From: Chloroflexota bacterium
GTDB lineage: Bacteria > Chloroflexota > UBA11872 > VXNJ01
Direction: 5' to 3'
NCBI GenBank assembly: GCA_026707405.1
Contig: JAPOWW010000011.1
Span: 124,001-188,000 of the forward strand
DNA length: 64,000 nt
Shown here: in pieces, positions 1-8,704 of the stretch
Layout of the letters: every line of letters begins with the position of its first letter
How positions within the stretch are numbered: position 1 is the first letter of the stretch
Notes under the pieces: model-generated
What the model was told of the DNA's origin: nothing
The model's input: the letters and a program-made list of their open reading frames with translations, nothing else
Database searches by the model: none
Program-made: the position numbers and the translations under genes

Positions 1-1203
1 CTCGAGGACGTCCGAATCGTATCGCTCGAACAATGGGTGTCTGGGCCGTTTGGCACCGTGCACTTGGCCGATTTGGGGGCCGAGGTCATCAAGATAGAAG
101 ACCCGCATCCCGGCGGCGACAGCGCACGTTATGCGACGCCCTATCAAGAAGGCGAGGACAGCCTCTTCTTCGAGACTTTCAATCGCAACAAGAAGAGCAT
201 AAGTCTGGATCTTCGCAATCCTGAGGGACGTAAGGTCTTTGAGGATCTCGTTCGAGTCTCCGATGCCGTCTACTCGAATTTTCGAGGGGACGTGCCCAAG
301 CGGTTGCGCATAACTTACGACGATTTGAAGCACTTGAATCCCCGGATCGTCTGCTGCGCGCTGAGCGGATTTGGCATGACGGGACCGCGGGCGGCTGATC
401 CCTCCTACGATTACATGATTCAAGGTGTGGCTGGCTGGATGAGCATGACGGGCGAGCCGGATGGCCCGCCTGCGAAGTCCGGATTGCCTGTAGTCGATCT
501 TGCCACCGGCTTCGCCGCTGCGTTGTCGTTGATGATCGGCATTCATACGGCCCGACGTGACGGCGTCGGCATGGACTGCGATGTGAGCCTCTTCGACGTG
601 GCCTTGAGCATGTTGTCGTATCCCGGCACCTGGCATCTGACCAGCGGATTCCAGCCCGCGCGCACACGGCGATCGGCGCACCTCACGTTGGTGCCATTTC
701 AGACCTTCAGGACGGCGGATGGGTGGATCGTCGCGGGCGGCGCTACACAAGCATTTTGGAAAGGAATGGCCACGGCGCTCGGTCGGTCCGATCTGGCAAA
801 TGAACCGCGCTTCGAGACTTTCCAGGACAGGAGGAGGCACGCCGTCGAGCTGCTGGCGATAATTGAGCCGATCTTCGAGTCGCGTCCCACTGCACACTGG
901 TTGGCGGCTCTGCGGGCCGCGGACGTGCCCTGCGATGCAGTCAACACGGTGGCCGAAGCGGTGAACGAACCTCAGGCCGCGGTGCGAGATATGGTCATTG
1001 AGGTCGACCATCCAAGGTTCGGGACCGTGCGCCAGCTGGCCAGTCCTTTGAAACTAGGCCGTTTCCGTCCTTCGTACCGAAGAGCGCCGCAACGCGACGA
1101 GGACCTGATGAGTGTGCTCGAGTCGGTGCTCGGCTACACCGCCGACCAAATCGCGGAGCTACATGCCGCGAAAGCGTTCGGCAAGCCGCAACGTAGAGAC
1201 TAG
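1..1203 (+). CDS. CaiB/BaiF family CoA-transferase (class III), 5' partial
   Basis: Class III CoA-transferases move CoA between carboxylic acids through an enzyme-bound anhydride. The frame is open from base 1 and reads LEDVRIVSLEQWVSGPFG, the usual N-terminal segment, so the true start lies just outside the window and the GTG at 37 in the ORF track is internal. Visible signatures are LADLGAEVIKIEDP near the N-terminus, LSGFGMTGP in the middle, and PVVDLATGFAAAL, which carries the Asp expected to be catalytic. The C-terminal fold with VDHPRFGTVRQLASP is complete. About 400 residues matches the family. Substrates cannot be predicted; members act on carnitine, formyl, succinyl, bile-acid and many other CoA esters. 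No operon partner is seen downstream, where a 200-base gap follows. Confidence 0.9.
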   Translation, partial: LEDVRIVSLEQWVSGPFGTVHLADLGAEVIKIEDPHPGGDSARYATPYQEGEDSLFFETFNRNKKSISLDLRNPEGRKVFEDLVRVSDAVYSNFRGDVPKRLRITYDDLKHLNPRIVCCALSGFGMTGPRAADPSYDYMIQGVAGWMSMTGEPDGPPAKSGLPVVDLATGFAAALSLMIGIHTARRDGVGMDCDVSLFDVALSMLSYPGTWHLTSGFQPARTRRSAHLTLVPFQTFRTADGWIVAGGATQAFWKGMATALGRSDLANEPRFETFQDRRRHAVELLAIIEPIFESRPTAHWLAALRAADVPCDAVNTVAEAVNEPQAAVRDMVIEVDHPRFGTVRQLASPLKLGRFRPSYRRAPQRDEDLMSVLESVLGYTADQIAELHAAKAFGKPQRRD

Positions 1204-1426
1204 GGTGTAAGGCCCAAACTGGCTCTTGGAGTCGAATTCGCTAGAACGGTAGAGATGTTCAATCGATGGAGCATCGGAAACATGCTCTTATACGGTTACG
1301 GTTCCCCTTATTCATAATAAATGGTCGTCGCACGACAGACTGACTTTAGGTGTGTGCCGAGGGCGTTGCGCAGTGTTGCCGGTCATCTTTAGACGTTAAG
1401 CTCGAGAAAATGCCGTGCGGGAGATC

Positions 1427-2230
1427 ATGCGCTCGGAAACTTCCTCGGGTTACGCATTCGGAGACACCGATGTCGCCGCCAGGCGTTTGCAGCTGGTTGC
1501 CCAAGTGTTCGAGCCGGAGATGCGTAGTTTCCTCTCGTGTGTTCAAGTCAGACCGCGTCTAGCGATTGATCTTGGCTGTGGGCCTGGCTACACCACTCGC
1601 CTCTTGGCCGACGTCCTGATGCCGACGCGCACGATCGGACTCGACACGTCCGATCGATTTATACCAATGGCGCGTGCCGAACCGAGGGATGGCGTCGACT
1701 ACTTTAGGCACGACGTCACGACCACACCGTTTCCTGTCGGCCCGGTCGACTTGATGTTCTGCCACCTTCTCTTGCCGCATTTGCAGGATCCTGCGGCGGC
1801 GCTGTGTACATGGGCCACGCAACTCGGACCGGCAGGTCTGCTGCTAGTGGATGAGGTCACCAATATCCGCACAACTCAGCCGATATTTCAACGCTATCTG
1901 GACATGGTCGAGACGGTCATGGTTGAGCGTGGTGGACACCTTTATACGGGAAAAGTTGTGGCCCAGCTTGATTCCATCCCAGGATTGGAAATGGTGTTCA
2001 GCCGGCAGGTGGAACTTGCGGTCAGAACTGCGCAGGCCGCAGACATGTTTCGGATGAACCTCGCCGTATGGGGCAGAATGCCGAACGTGCAGGATCTTTT
2101 TCCATATGGCAGCGTCCTTGAGATCGAGTCGGAACTCGAGGAACTAACGAAATCAACATTTGAAAGTGAAATCGTCTGGGAGATGTGTCAACTGAGCTAT
2201 AAGGCTTCACCCCTCGAACTCGGTACGTGA
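1427..2230 (+). CDS. Class I SAM-dependent methyltransferase
   Basis: A cytoplasmic methyltransferase of unknown acceptor. Motif I, AIDLGCGPGYTT, lies near residue 50 and binds S-adenosylmethionine. It is followed by an acidic residue in TIGLDTSDRF (motif II) and by VDLMFCHLLLPHLQDP (motif IV region), the Rossmann-like order of UbiE/Methyltransf_11 enzymes. About 267 residues is normal for a stand-alone enzyme. I chose the ATG at 1427; a GTG four codons upstream at 1415 is also possible, and neither has a well-spaced ribosome site. The gene lies 29 bases before the Gfo/Idh/MocA gene on the same strand and may be cotranscribed with it, but a shared pathway is not evident. Confidence 0.82.
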   Translation: MRSETSSGYAFGDTDVAARRLQLVAQVFEPEMRSFLSCVQVRPRLAIDLGCGPGYTTRLLADVLMPTRTIGLDTSDRFIPMARAEPRDGVDYFRHDVTTTPFPVGPVDLMFCHLLLPHLQDPAAALCTWATQLGPAGLLLVDEVTNIRTTQPIFQRYLDMVETVMVERGGHLYTGKVVAQLDSIPGLEMVFSRQVELAVRTAQAADMFRMNLAVWGRMPNVQDLFPYGSVLEIESELEELTKSTFESEIVWEMCQLSYKASPLELGT

Positions 2231-2259
2231 CTAGGTATTGAAAAAGGAATAGGTAGACC

Positions 2260-3294
2260 ATGAAGCAGCTAGGACTCGGAATCATCGGTTTAGGAGTTGG
2301 TAGAGGAGCCTTGCTGTTGAACGAGGATCCTGAATCGCCGATTGCTGTGCGTGCAGTTGCTGACCTCGACTCCGAGCGACTCGAACAGGCTACCGGCGAA
2401 TACGGTGTGGCCTTTGCGACGACGGACTACCGCGAGCTTCTGGAACGACCAGACGTGGACGTGGTAGGGGTATTCACGCCCGACCATCTGCATGCGGAAC
2501 ATCTGCCCGCCACACTGGAGGCGGGCAAGCACGTTATATGCACCAAGCCGCTGCTCACCACGCTCGAAGACTGCGACAACGTGGTCGGCCTGGTGCGGCG
2601 AACGGGACTCAAGTTCGTGGTGGCACAGACGTGGCGGTTTATTCCGCATATCATCGCCGTGAAGCAAGCGGTGGACGATGGCCGGATAGGTCGCATCAAC
2701 CTCATCGAGACCGGCTACATACACGACATTCGCGGCGTGTGCGAGAAAACGCCCTGGCGGGTCGCCGCACCGCAGAACTTCCTGTTCGGCGGTGGCGCTC
2801 ATGCTATCGATTGCCTGAGGTGGTTCGCCGGCAACGTCTCGGAGGTAAGCGCGTTCGCCATGAATTCAGGTGTCGTCCCCGGATATCCGATAGAGGACAT
2901 CTGGATTCTGAATCTGGTATTTGAGAGCGGCGCATTAGGCCGGGTCCTGGTGATGTGCGGCTCCGTGAACAATAGAGGAGAGGGACTGGCAGGCGGCAAT
3001 AAGCATCTTCAGATTTACGGTACGGAAGGAACCATCACTGGAATTGATATCGGCGTCGACGGACCCCATGAACATGCCAACCTTGAGGTGCAACCGCCTC
3101 AAGTCGCCGGAGCTCTAATTGAGGGACACGCTGCCGAGTTGGTGCCTTACTTCTACAAAATGGCGGAGTGGATCAAGAACGACGAAAAACCCGACCCCGG
3201 CGTAGTGGAGGGCGCCAAGGGAATAGCTGTGGCCGTCGCCGCGCAGGAATCGCTTAAGACTGGACAGGTGGTCAGGGTCCGCAATGACTTCTGA
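2260..3294 (+). CDS. Gfo/Idh/MocA family oxidoreductase
   Basis: NAD(P)-dependent dehydrogenase of the glucose-fructose oxidoreductase/inositol dehydrogenase family, 344 residues. The N-terminal Rossmann motif is GIIGLGVGRG, followed by Asp in AVADLDSERL that would contact the cofactor ribose. The family EKP loop appears as CTKPLLTT (T replacing E), with the conserved lysine kept. FLFGGGAHAIDCLRWFAG holds the GxHxxD active-site segment. The ATG at 2260 follows AAAAAGGAATAGG. It is one of six members in this window. The substrate is probably a sugar, cyclitol or related hydroxyacid, which is a family-level inference only. Confidence 0.9.
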   Translation: MKQLGLGIIGLGVGRGALLLNEDPESPIAVRAVADLDSERLEQATGEYGVAFATTDYRELLERPDVDVVGVFTPDHLHAEHLPATLEAGKHVICTKPLLTTLEDCDNVVGLVRRTGLKFVVAQTWRFIPHIIAVKQAVDDGRIGRINLIETGYIHDIRGVCEKTPWRVAAPQNFLFGGGAHAIDCLRWFAGNVSEVSAFAMNSGVVPGYPIEDIWILNLVFESGALGRVLVMCGSVNNRGEGLAGGNKHLQIYGTEGTITGIDIGVDGPHEHANLEVQPPQVAGALIEGHAAELVPYFYKMAEWIKNDEKPDPGVVEGAKGIAVAVAAQESLKTGQVVRVRNDF

Positions 3295-3400
3295 CGTACG
3301 ATAGTCCTCTAGAGTGCTGACCGGGCGCAAAGGCGATCCGCGGGCAGCCTGAACCGTCGCAATCAGATATCGAGGCCACCGTCGATCGGGAGGTGGATAA

Positions 3401-5275
3401 ATGGCGAAGAGCAAGCTGCTTCAAGTCGGTTTCGACGGAATGAACCTGCTTCCGCTTCGAAAGTACGAGGCCGACGGCCTTCTTCCTAACTTCTCCAGTC
3501 TTCTGGAACGTGGCTCTGCTAACAGACTGCTATGCGCGATTCCGGCGTGGACTCCAACCAATTGGGCGACTCTGGTGACCGGCGCAACGGCGGGAACGCA
3601 CGGTCTGGGCGGCTGGAGCGTAAGAGACCTCACCAAACCTCGTGACACGGCTGATATTCGCGCGGAGGACTCCAGATCGGTGGGCGCCGAGACTATTTGG
3701 GAAGTGGCCGAACGCGCGAATCTCAAGTCGATGATCACTTTCTATCCGGCTTCATGGCCGCCCCCGGTTGCTGACGGCTACGTGGTGGCGCCCGGATTCC
3801 GGTACCCGCCCTTTGCGGTCCTGCGCCCGGAAAAATACGTGATCGGGCTGCTAGGCGCGGACCACCAAGCGCAGGTCTCAAGGGAAACTACCCGCGCTGG
3901 TACTGACACTGCGGAGACTGGAGAGGAACGAGAAGTAACCCACCTGGTCGCCCGGCCCACAGCCGGCGGAGCGCTTGAAGCCGAAATAAGACTCGGTCGG
4001 GAGTCGGAAGTCTGTCTGCTGATTGGGATCTCTGAAGTCGCTAAGGCTGGACGATATACGGTCACGGCGCAATGTGCGGATAGTGCCAGTGCACCGGTTT
4101 TGGTCGAGAAGGACCGCTGGAGCGAATGGCTGTTTGCGCAGCTACTCGATGCGGACGGAGAAACGCGCCGCGTCTCGTTCAGACTTCGGCTGCTGCAAGA
4201 CGAAGTCGACACGATAATCGTAGTGAGGTCGGAAGCCCACCGCACCGGTGGATTCGCAAGTCCCGAGAAGCTAGCGTCGGAACTGGTGGACTCCGTCGGT
4301 CCATTTATCGGCATGTTCGCAACCAAGCCCGAACCTGGCGACGCTGAGCTCGACGCCTGTCTGGACGAATATCTTTACAGCGGGCTTTGGCAGGCAAGAG
4401 CTGCCAAGTACGTGATGGACAACCACGGTTGGGACCTCCATTTTTCGCATTGGCACCTGTTCGACACGATCAACCACAGTCACGTGAACCCGGCCGATCC
4501 CGGTCATCCGGGATTCGACGCAAAGCGGGCTGAGTGGCATATGAGCGCGCACAAGCGCGCATTCGAGGTCGCCGATCAGGTACTGGGAGAGTTCCTCACT
4601 CTGGCCGACGAGAACACATACGTACTGGTCAACTCCGACCACGCGATGGCGACCTCACACCGATGGGGAAGCGTTCCACGGCTGCTGCACGATCACGGGC
4701 TGATCGCATTTCACGAGGACGGCATCACCGTAGACCCCGCCAGGAGCAGGACCTACGTGATCCCGGATCGCGGGAGTGAGATATTCGTCAATTTGGAGGG
4801 ACGCGAGCCTGACGGAATAGTGCCCGCCGATCAGTATGAGGTTGTGCAGGAAGAGATCATCGAAGCACTTCACGATTGGCGAGACCCTGATTCGGGCAAG
4901 CGGGCTGTAGCACTGGCGCTCAAGAACCAGGATGCCCAGGTCGTCGGCTTTTGGGGGCCGAACAACGGAGATGTCTTCTTCACTCTCAACCGGGGGTTCG
5001 GCTGGGGCGACCCGCTGGGCGAAGGAAGCATTGGCCCTGGACGCGGGGCGCTTCACGGATCGCAGATTCCAACATCGGAAGGGCCGGTTTTCACCAACAT
5101 GGGGTGTTTCATCATTTCCGGACCGGGCATCAAGGGTGGTTACGAGCGCGATTGGCAGCGGTACGGATTGATGCGGATGATCGACCTCGCTCCCACGATG
5201 GCACTCCTGATGGGCATTCGACCTCCGGCTCACAGTCAGGGCGCTGTATTGTGGGACCTCTTGGAAGATAGCTAA
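3401..5275 (+). CDS. Alkaline phosphatase superfamily hydrolase (type I phosphodiesterase/nucleotide pyrophosphatase-like)
   Basis: A 624-residue metal-dependent phosphoryl or sulfuryl transfer enzyme. The N-terminal LLQVGFDGMN gives the first metal Asp, and PAWTPTNWATLVTGA carries the Thr expected to act as nucleophile. HWHLFDTINHSH and VLVNSDHAM supply further metal-binding Asp and His residues. The C-terminus MIDLAPTMALLMGI is the standard closing motif of the superfamily. Roughly residues 150-300 form an inserted region rich in beta-strand-like sequence. There is no clear signal peptide, so it is probably cytoplasmic. Related enzymes in this group cleave nucleotide, phosphonate or phosphoglycan phosphoesters; the substrate is unknown here. 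Confidence 0.85.
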   Translation: MAKSKLLQVGFDGMNLLPLRKYEADGLLPNFSSLLERGSANRLLCAIPAWTPTNWATLVTGATAGTHGLGGWSVRDLTKPRDTADIRAEDSRSVGAETIWEVAERANLKSMITFYPASWPPPVADGYVVAPGFRYPPFAVLRPEKYVIGLLGADHQAQVSRETTRAGTDTAETGEEREVTHLVARPTAGGALEAEIRLGRESEVCLLIGISEVAKAGRYTVTAQCADSASAPVLVEKDRWSEWLFAQLLDADGETRRVSFRLRLLQDEVDTIIVVRSEAHRTGGFASPEKLASELVDSVGPFIGMFATKPEPGDAELDACLDEYLYSGLWQARAAKYVMDNHGWDLHFSHWHLFDTINHSHVNPADPGHPGFDAKRAEWHMSAHKRAFEVADQVLGEFLTLADENTYVLVNSDHAMATSHRWGSVPRLLHDHGLIAFHEDGITVDPARSRTYVIPDRGSEIFVNLEGREPDGIVPADQYEVVQEEIIEALHDWRDPDSGKRAVALALKNQDAQVVGFWGPNNGDVFFTLNRGFGWGDPLGEGSIGPGRGALHGSQIPTSEGPVFTNMGCFIISGPGIKGGYERDWQRYGLMRMIDLAPTMALLMGIRPPAHSQGAVLWDLLEDS

Positions 5276-5354
5276 CCCTCAAACCCCGCCGTGGTCGGGC
5301 TGAGGATGGCTCGCCGGTCTCAGGCAATTTGATGTCGGTTTCTGTCTAGTGCAC

Positions 5355-5360
5355 TTGACA
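5355..5360 (+). promoter_or_regulatory. Possible -35 box (TTGACA) ahead of the tail island
   Basis: A perfect TTGACA lies in the gap between the phosphatase gene and the Com-like gene. The hexamer 17 bases downstream, GAACAT, matches TATAAT poorly, so this is a weak promoter candidate for the start of the tail island. Confidence 0.25.
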
Positions 5361-5467
5361 AATACCGAACGATAGACGAACATTCTGTCCAGGAATTTGT
5401 TTGGAACGTGTTTTGATGCACCCGGAGGTTAAACGGCCCCCGATGATGCTGGATATCCCGTCAGCCC

Positions 5468-5483
5468 GCAGACAATTGTCTGC
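5468..5483. promoter_or_regulatory. 16-bp perfect palindrome, candidate operator
   Basis: GCAGACAATTGTCTGC is a perfect inverted repeat with no spacer, 33 bases before the Com-like start codon. It lacks a U-tract and lies upstream of the first island gene, which suits a dimeric repressor site better than a terminator. The binding protein is unknown. Confidence 0.45.
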
Positions 5484-5516
5484 ATCCGGTTTTGAGGCGA
5501 TGAACGGACGCCGACC

Positions 5517-5732
5517 GTGAATCGCATCAAATCGACGTACCGCTCCTTGAGCGCCGGCGAGCGCCAGGCCCGCTGCGGCAGGTGCGGCAAGCTCCTGGGC
5601 GAGTTTCTTGTCGTTGATGGAACGATCCGTTGTCCTCGCTGCAAGTTTGACAACGACTTGAAGATGAGGCCATTGAGCGTGGCGGTGCAAGTTACTGACA
5701 ATCACAGGATGGAGGCTATGCCCAGGGACTAA
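5517..5732 (+). CDS. Com-like zinc finger protein (Mu Com family)
   Basis: A 71-residue protein with two CxxC knuckles: ARCGRCGKLLGEF, then IRCPRCKFDND. Phage Mu Com has the same pattern (CxxCNKLL...IEIRCPRCK) and there activates translation of the mom gene by binding its mRNA. Similar small zinc fingers occur near structural genes in many phages. The start is a GTG with no strong ribosome site. It opens the tail island and is followed at once by a strong terminator, so it is its own transcript. No mom-like modification gene is visible in the window, and the RNA-binding role is only an analogy. Confidence 0.6.
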   Translation: MNRIKSTYRSLSAGERQARCGRCGKLLGEFLVVDGTIRCPRCKFDNDLKMRPLSVAVQVTDNHRMEAMPRD

Positions 5733-5760
5733 ACCGGTTTTGACGCAGGGAGCGCCATTC

Positions 5761-5795
5761 GAGCGCCGGATCTTTCGATCTGGCGCTCTTTTTTT
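5761..5795 (+). terminator. Rho-independent terminator after the Com-like gene
   Basis: GAGCGCCGGATC, loop TTTC, GATCTGGCGCTC, then seven T. The 12-bp stem has a single G-T wobble and separates the Com-like gene from the tail genes. Confidence 0.92.
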
Positions 5796-5839
5796 AACGG
5801 GATCACGGGCGCGAAAAAGCAGCCGAAAGGAGGCAGCTA

Positions 5840-6553
5840 TTGGCACGAATGCATGGGGCGGAGGTAAGAGTGTATTTGGGCGATAGGGACGTTGGCGGAG
5901 ACCTCACGTCAATCGCCCCGGCGGTGTCGGCCGATACCCACGAGGTCACTAACTTCAGCTCGAACGGCTGGAAACAAAGCGTCGTGGGGCTCGTGGGGTG
6001 GACCGCCTCGATCGAGGGGTTCTACGACCCGGCGGTTGATGGCTATGGCCGTCAGCTCAGCGATCTGCTCGGCGCGACCGGCGGGATTCTGAGCATCTTC
6101 GACGGCGATGCCGATGCGGTCGGAAAAGGCGGCTGGCTTGGCTCGGAGGCGATCCTGACCGAGAGATCGGAGTCGGTCAGCGTGGCCGATCTCGTCAAGC
6201 TCAGCGGAGTTCTGCAAGGGGCCGGCCGGGCGGGAATGGACGCCAGGCTGCTGCATCCCCACGGCCAGGAATCGGCAAGCGACAGCGGGTCCTCGGTCGA
6301 CAACTCGGCGGCTTCGGCTAACGGTGGTCGGGCGAACCTTCACGTAACGGCCGCGACCGGCCGGTGGGCGGTCAAGATCGAGCACTCCACCGACAACTCA
6401 ACGTGGGCCGACTTGGTCGCGTTCTCGTCGATCAATGCCGGTACGTCATTCACTAAGGAGGTGTCAGGTCAGGTAAACCGCTATTTGCGAGCGCGATGGA
6501 CGGAAGGCGCGGCAGGCAGCGTGACTTTCGTTCTCGGGTTCGCGCGCTACTAG
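5840..6553 (+). CDS. Phage tail tube-like protein (paralogue 1)
   Basis: A 237-residue structural protein. The start is TTG at 5840, decided by AAAGGAGG six bases upstream and by an identical MAR(M/V)HG start in the next paralogue. The N-terminal half carries the tube-protein pattern ADTHEVTNFSSNGWK, followed by a glycine and a beta-rich segment; tube subunits of long tails share a D-x-T-xx-x-D-xWK signature. The C-terminal part, KIEHSTDNSTWADLVAFSS with LRARWTEGAAGSVTF, is an extra beta domain often added to tube proteins and displayed on the tail surface. It is followed by a second, shorter tube paralogue. The assignment rests on motif and position and was not checked by search. Confidence 0.68.
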   Translation: MARMHGAEVRVYLGDRDVGGDLTSIAPAVSADTHEVTNFSSNGWKQSVVGLVGWTASIEGFYDPAVDGYGRQLSDLLGATGGILSIFDGDADAVGKGGWLGSEAILTERSESVSVADLVKLSGVLQGAGRAGMDARLLHPHGQESASDSGSSVDNSAASANGGRANLHVTAATGRWAVKIEHSTDNSTWADLVAFSSINAGTSFTKEVSGQVNRYLRARWTEGAAGSVTFVLGFARY

Positions 6554-6650
6554 GAGGTGGACTGAGAGTAGACCGGAACCGGATTCAGTGAGTTTTTCAG
6601 CCCGGCTTATATAGGTAAGTGAGCGCGGGTAACGATAGGAAGGTATCACA

Positions 6651-7052
6651 TTGGCAAGAGTGCATGGCAAGGACCTGAGCAGCCTGAGCGTCGATGACGC
6701 GGGCGGGACCGCCAGGAATCTGCTCAACGAGACTATCGGGGTTGACTTTTCGACTTCGGCCGATACGCACGACACGACCACCATGGGCGACGACTGGAAG
6801 GAGTTCACCGCCGGGCTCAAGGGCGGCGACACTTTCACCCACGAAGTCTTCTACAACAACTCCGCCACGACGGGCACTGCGGCCGTCTATCGCGGACGCA
6901 TCGGCGTGGCCGGTTCGTTCAGTTTCAGCGACGGCACTTTGACCGCGTCGATGGAGACAATCGTCACCAACGTTTCCGAGTCTTACTCGGTCGCGGACAT
7001 GATCAAGATCACGGCGACCCACCAGGTCACCGGCGCCGTGACGTTCGGCTAA
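6651..7052 (+). CDS. Phage tail tube-like protein (paralogue 2)
   Basis: A 133-residue protein, TTG start at 6651 after AGGAAGG. STSADTHDTTTMGDDWKEF is the tail-tube signature, followed by GLKGGDTFTHEVFY and a beta-strand-rich end. It resembles only the N-terminal half of paralogue 1, so it is the minimal tube fold without the added surface domain. It sits directly before the tail assembly chaperone genes, which is the canonical position of the major tail protein in long-tailed phages. Having two tube-like genes is unusual; one may be a decoration or terminator-type subunit. Confidence 0.7.
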   Translation: MARVHGKDLSSLSVDDAGGTARNLLNETIGVDFSTSADTHDTTTMGDDWKEFTAGLKGGDTFTHEVFYNNSATTGTAAVYRGRIGVAGSFSFSDGTLTASMETIVTNVSESYSVADMIKITATHQVTGAVTFG

Positions 7053-7072
7053 TTGCTGGAGGGTAACGAGAC

Positions 7073-7554
7073 GTGGCCGCATCAAGCGAAATTGTCTGGG
7101 CCAACGGACTGCTGCGACGCGACCTTGGCGGCGAACTGGAGGGCTGCTGGATCGGCATCGATCCGGCCATGCTCACCATGGGGTTGCTCGAGGACCTCTA
7201 CGGCGCCGATCCCAAGCAGCTGCTCGACTCGGTGTCGGGTTGCCTGGCCGACGGCGATCTTCCGCATGGGTTGGACCGCGACGGCTTGCGGGCGCTCACC
7301 CGCTCGCAGTTCGCCGAAATCTCGAATGCCGTGGCGGAGGCGTACCGCGTCCCAAAAGTGAGCTGAAGGAGTTCGTTAAGTGGATTGCCGGTATGCGGGC
7401 GACGCCCAACCTGGCTCTGGTCTCCCTGTACCAGCGCGCCAGGATTTGCAGGACGTTTCCCGCATACCGGCTGCACGAGCTCCACGATCTTCCCGTGGCG
7501 GAGCTCCTGTGGGCGATCGAACTCCTGGACGCCGAGCAAAAGGCCGCCAGGTGA
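7073..7554 (+). CDS. Tail assembly chaperones G and G-T, made by -1 programmed ribosomal frameshift
   Basis: The zero frame (7073-7366, GTG start after GGAGGG) encodes 97 residues. The -1 frame stays open to 7554. The two frames meet at C-CCA-AAA (7351-7357), an ideal X-XXY-YYZ slippery heptamer nine bases before the zero-frame TGA. Slippage there joins VPK to SELKEFVKWIAGM and yields about 160 residues. In lambda and most long-tailed phages such a G/GT pair lies between the major tail protein and the tape measure and loads tape measure into the growing tail; here it follows the tube gene as expected. The downstream frame has protein-like composition (LPVAELLWAIELLDAEQK). Size and position fit; sequence families of these chaperones are too diverse for motif matching. 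Confidence 0.78.
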
Positions 7555-7653
7555 TCTTGGGCCGGTTCCCAGGCTAGGCGGGGACGTCTGGCGGGCATCG
7601 TTGCCCCTGCGGCTATGGTTGTATCAAGACCAACTTTGACGAGGTGGCAGTTT

Positions 7654-8604
7654 ATGCGTGAGCGGATTGCGGCGGTCTTGGCTGCGATGAGGCGGCGGTT
7701 GAGCAATCGCGCCGCGCTGATTACGCTGGTCGTCATTTTGACGCCCCTCGCCATCGTTTTGGCGTCCCGGATAACGGATCCGGGGCCGCCGGCTTTAACC
7801 GAAGTCGCTCCCACCGTGGAAACATCGAACACGTCTCCGCCTTCCGCCACGCCCACGCCGGAGCCGCGTGGCCAACGGCAAGCTCCCAGCGCGTGGCAGC
7901 TTGAGACAAGGTCAAACCCGGAGCTGGCGGCGCGATACCCGCTCGCCGACCTCTATACCGCCGACGAGATCGCCTATTTCAAGGAAATCGCGTTCGGCAG
8001 CGATACGAGTGCGAACTCCAGTCTAGACCCGGATCTGGTCCGGACGATTGTTGAGAATAGGCCCGCTGGTAGTGGAGATCGTATCGGTAAGTGGGATGAT
8101 GGCGAGGTTGGATACTATGTCGCCGGTAGTCCTACCGCGAGCGATCTGGCCGAAATCGAGTCCATCATTTCCAAGCTGGAATCATTGATTCCGACGCTGC
8201 GCTTTCGTGCGCTGGAGTTGTCGGAAGCGGAAGTGGATGTGTCGATGTTTATCGCCTTTGCAGGAGAAAACGACTATCTGCTGGAAGGAGTGGTTGCTTC
8301 TAACTGGATGAGTTACGCGGGACTGGGTGGGATTGGAGGAGACAGCTTCGTTATCGAGAAGGCCGTCATCTTCATCAACTCCGATCATCCGGAAGAGATC
8401 CGAAGGCGAGCGATCGTTGAGGAGATCACGCAAGCTCTCGGACTGACAAATGATTCGTGGTGGTATCCGGACAGCCGGTTCTATCAGGGGTTTTCCATCA
8501 AACCCGGCCTCGCCGATATCGACGAGGCGTTGATCCGGCTCCTCTACGATCCCCGAATCAAGCCGGGAATGACGATCGAGGACCTGGAGAGGATGGGCTT
8601 ATAG
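7654..8604 (+). CDS. DUF2927-like membrane-anchored protein, paralogue 1
   Basis: About 316 residues: a short basic N-terminus, one hydrophobic helix (AALITLVVILTPLAIVLAS), a Thr/Pro-rich linker (PSATPTPEP) and an extracytoplasmic domain. The C-terminal signature IVEEITQALGLTNDSWW...DSRFYQG...DEALIRLLYDPRIKPGM matches the DUF2927 pattern, a family noted for putative lipoproteins and lacking a known function. ATG 7654 follows GAGGTGG and aligns with the starts of the next two paralogues. It intrudes between the chaperone pair and the tape-measure-like gene. The EExTQxLGLxND segment resembles a metzincin HExxHxxGxxH site with all histidines replaced, so catalysis is doubtful. Confidence 0.75.
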   Translation: MRERIAAVLAAMRRRLSNRAALITLVVILTPLAIVLASRITDPGPPALTEVAPTVETSNTSPPSATPTPEPRGQRQAPSAWQLETRSNPELAARYPLADLYTADEIAYFKEIAFGSDTSANSSLDPDLVRTIVENRPAGSGDRIGKWDDGEVGYYVAGSPTASDLAEIESIISKLESLIPTLRFRALELSEAEVDVSMFIAFAGENDYLLEGVVASNWMSYAGLGGIGGDSFVIEKAVIFINSDHPEEIRRRAIVEEITQALGLTNDSWWYPDSRFYQGFSIKPGLADIDEALIRLLYDPRIKPGMTIEDLERMGL

Positions 8605-8704
8605 GCAGGAGCAAAACATGCTAGAAGGGGCGACTTGTTGTCGCTCGTGTCCCGATTTACTAAGCCGATTTCATAGTCAATAAACGAATACCAGAGAGCC
8701 GCCG

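Noticed and set aside
179-667. Minus-strand ORF of 162 aa inside the CaiB/BaiF gene
   Set aside because: Shadow of a clear family gene; Arg/Ser-rich composition, no motif.
5346-5846. Minus-strand 166-aa ORF across the Com-like gene
   Set aside because: Covers the terminator and the Com-like gene; no family resemblance.
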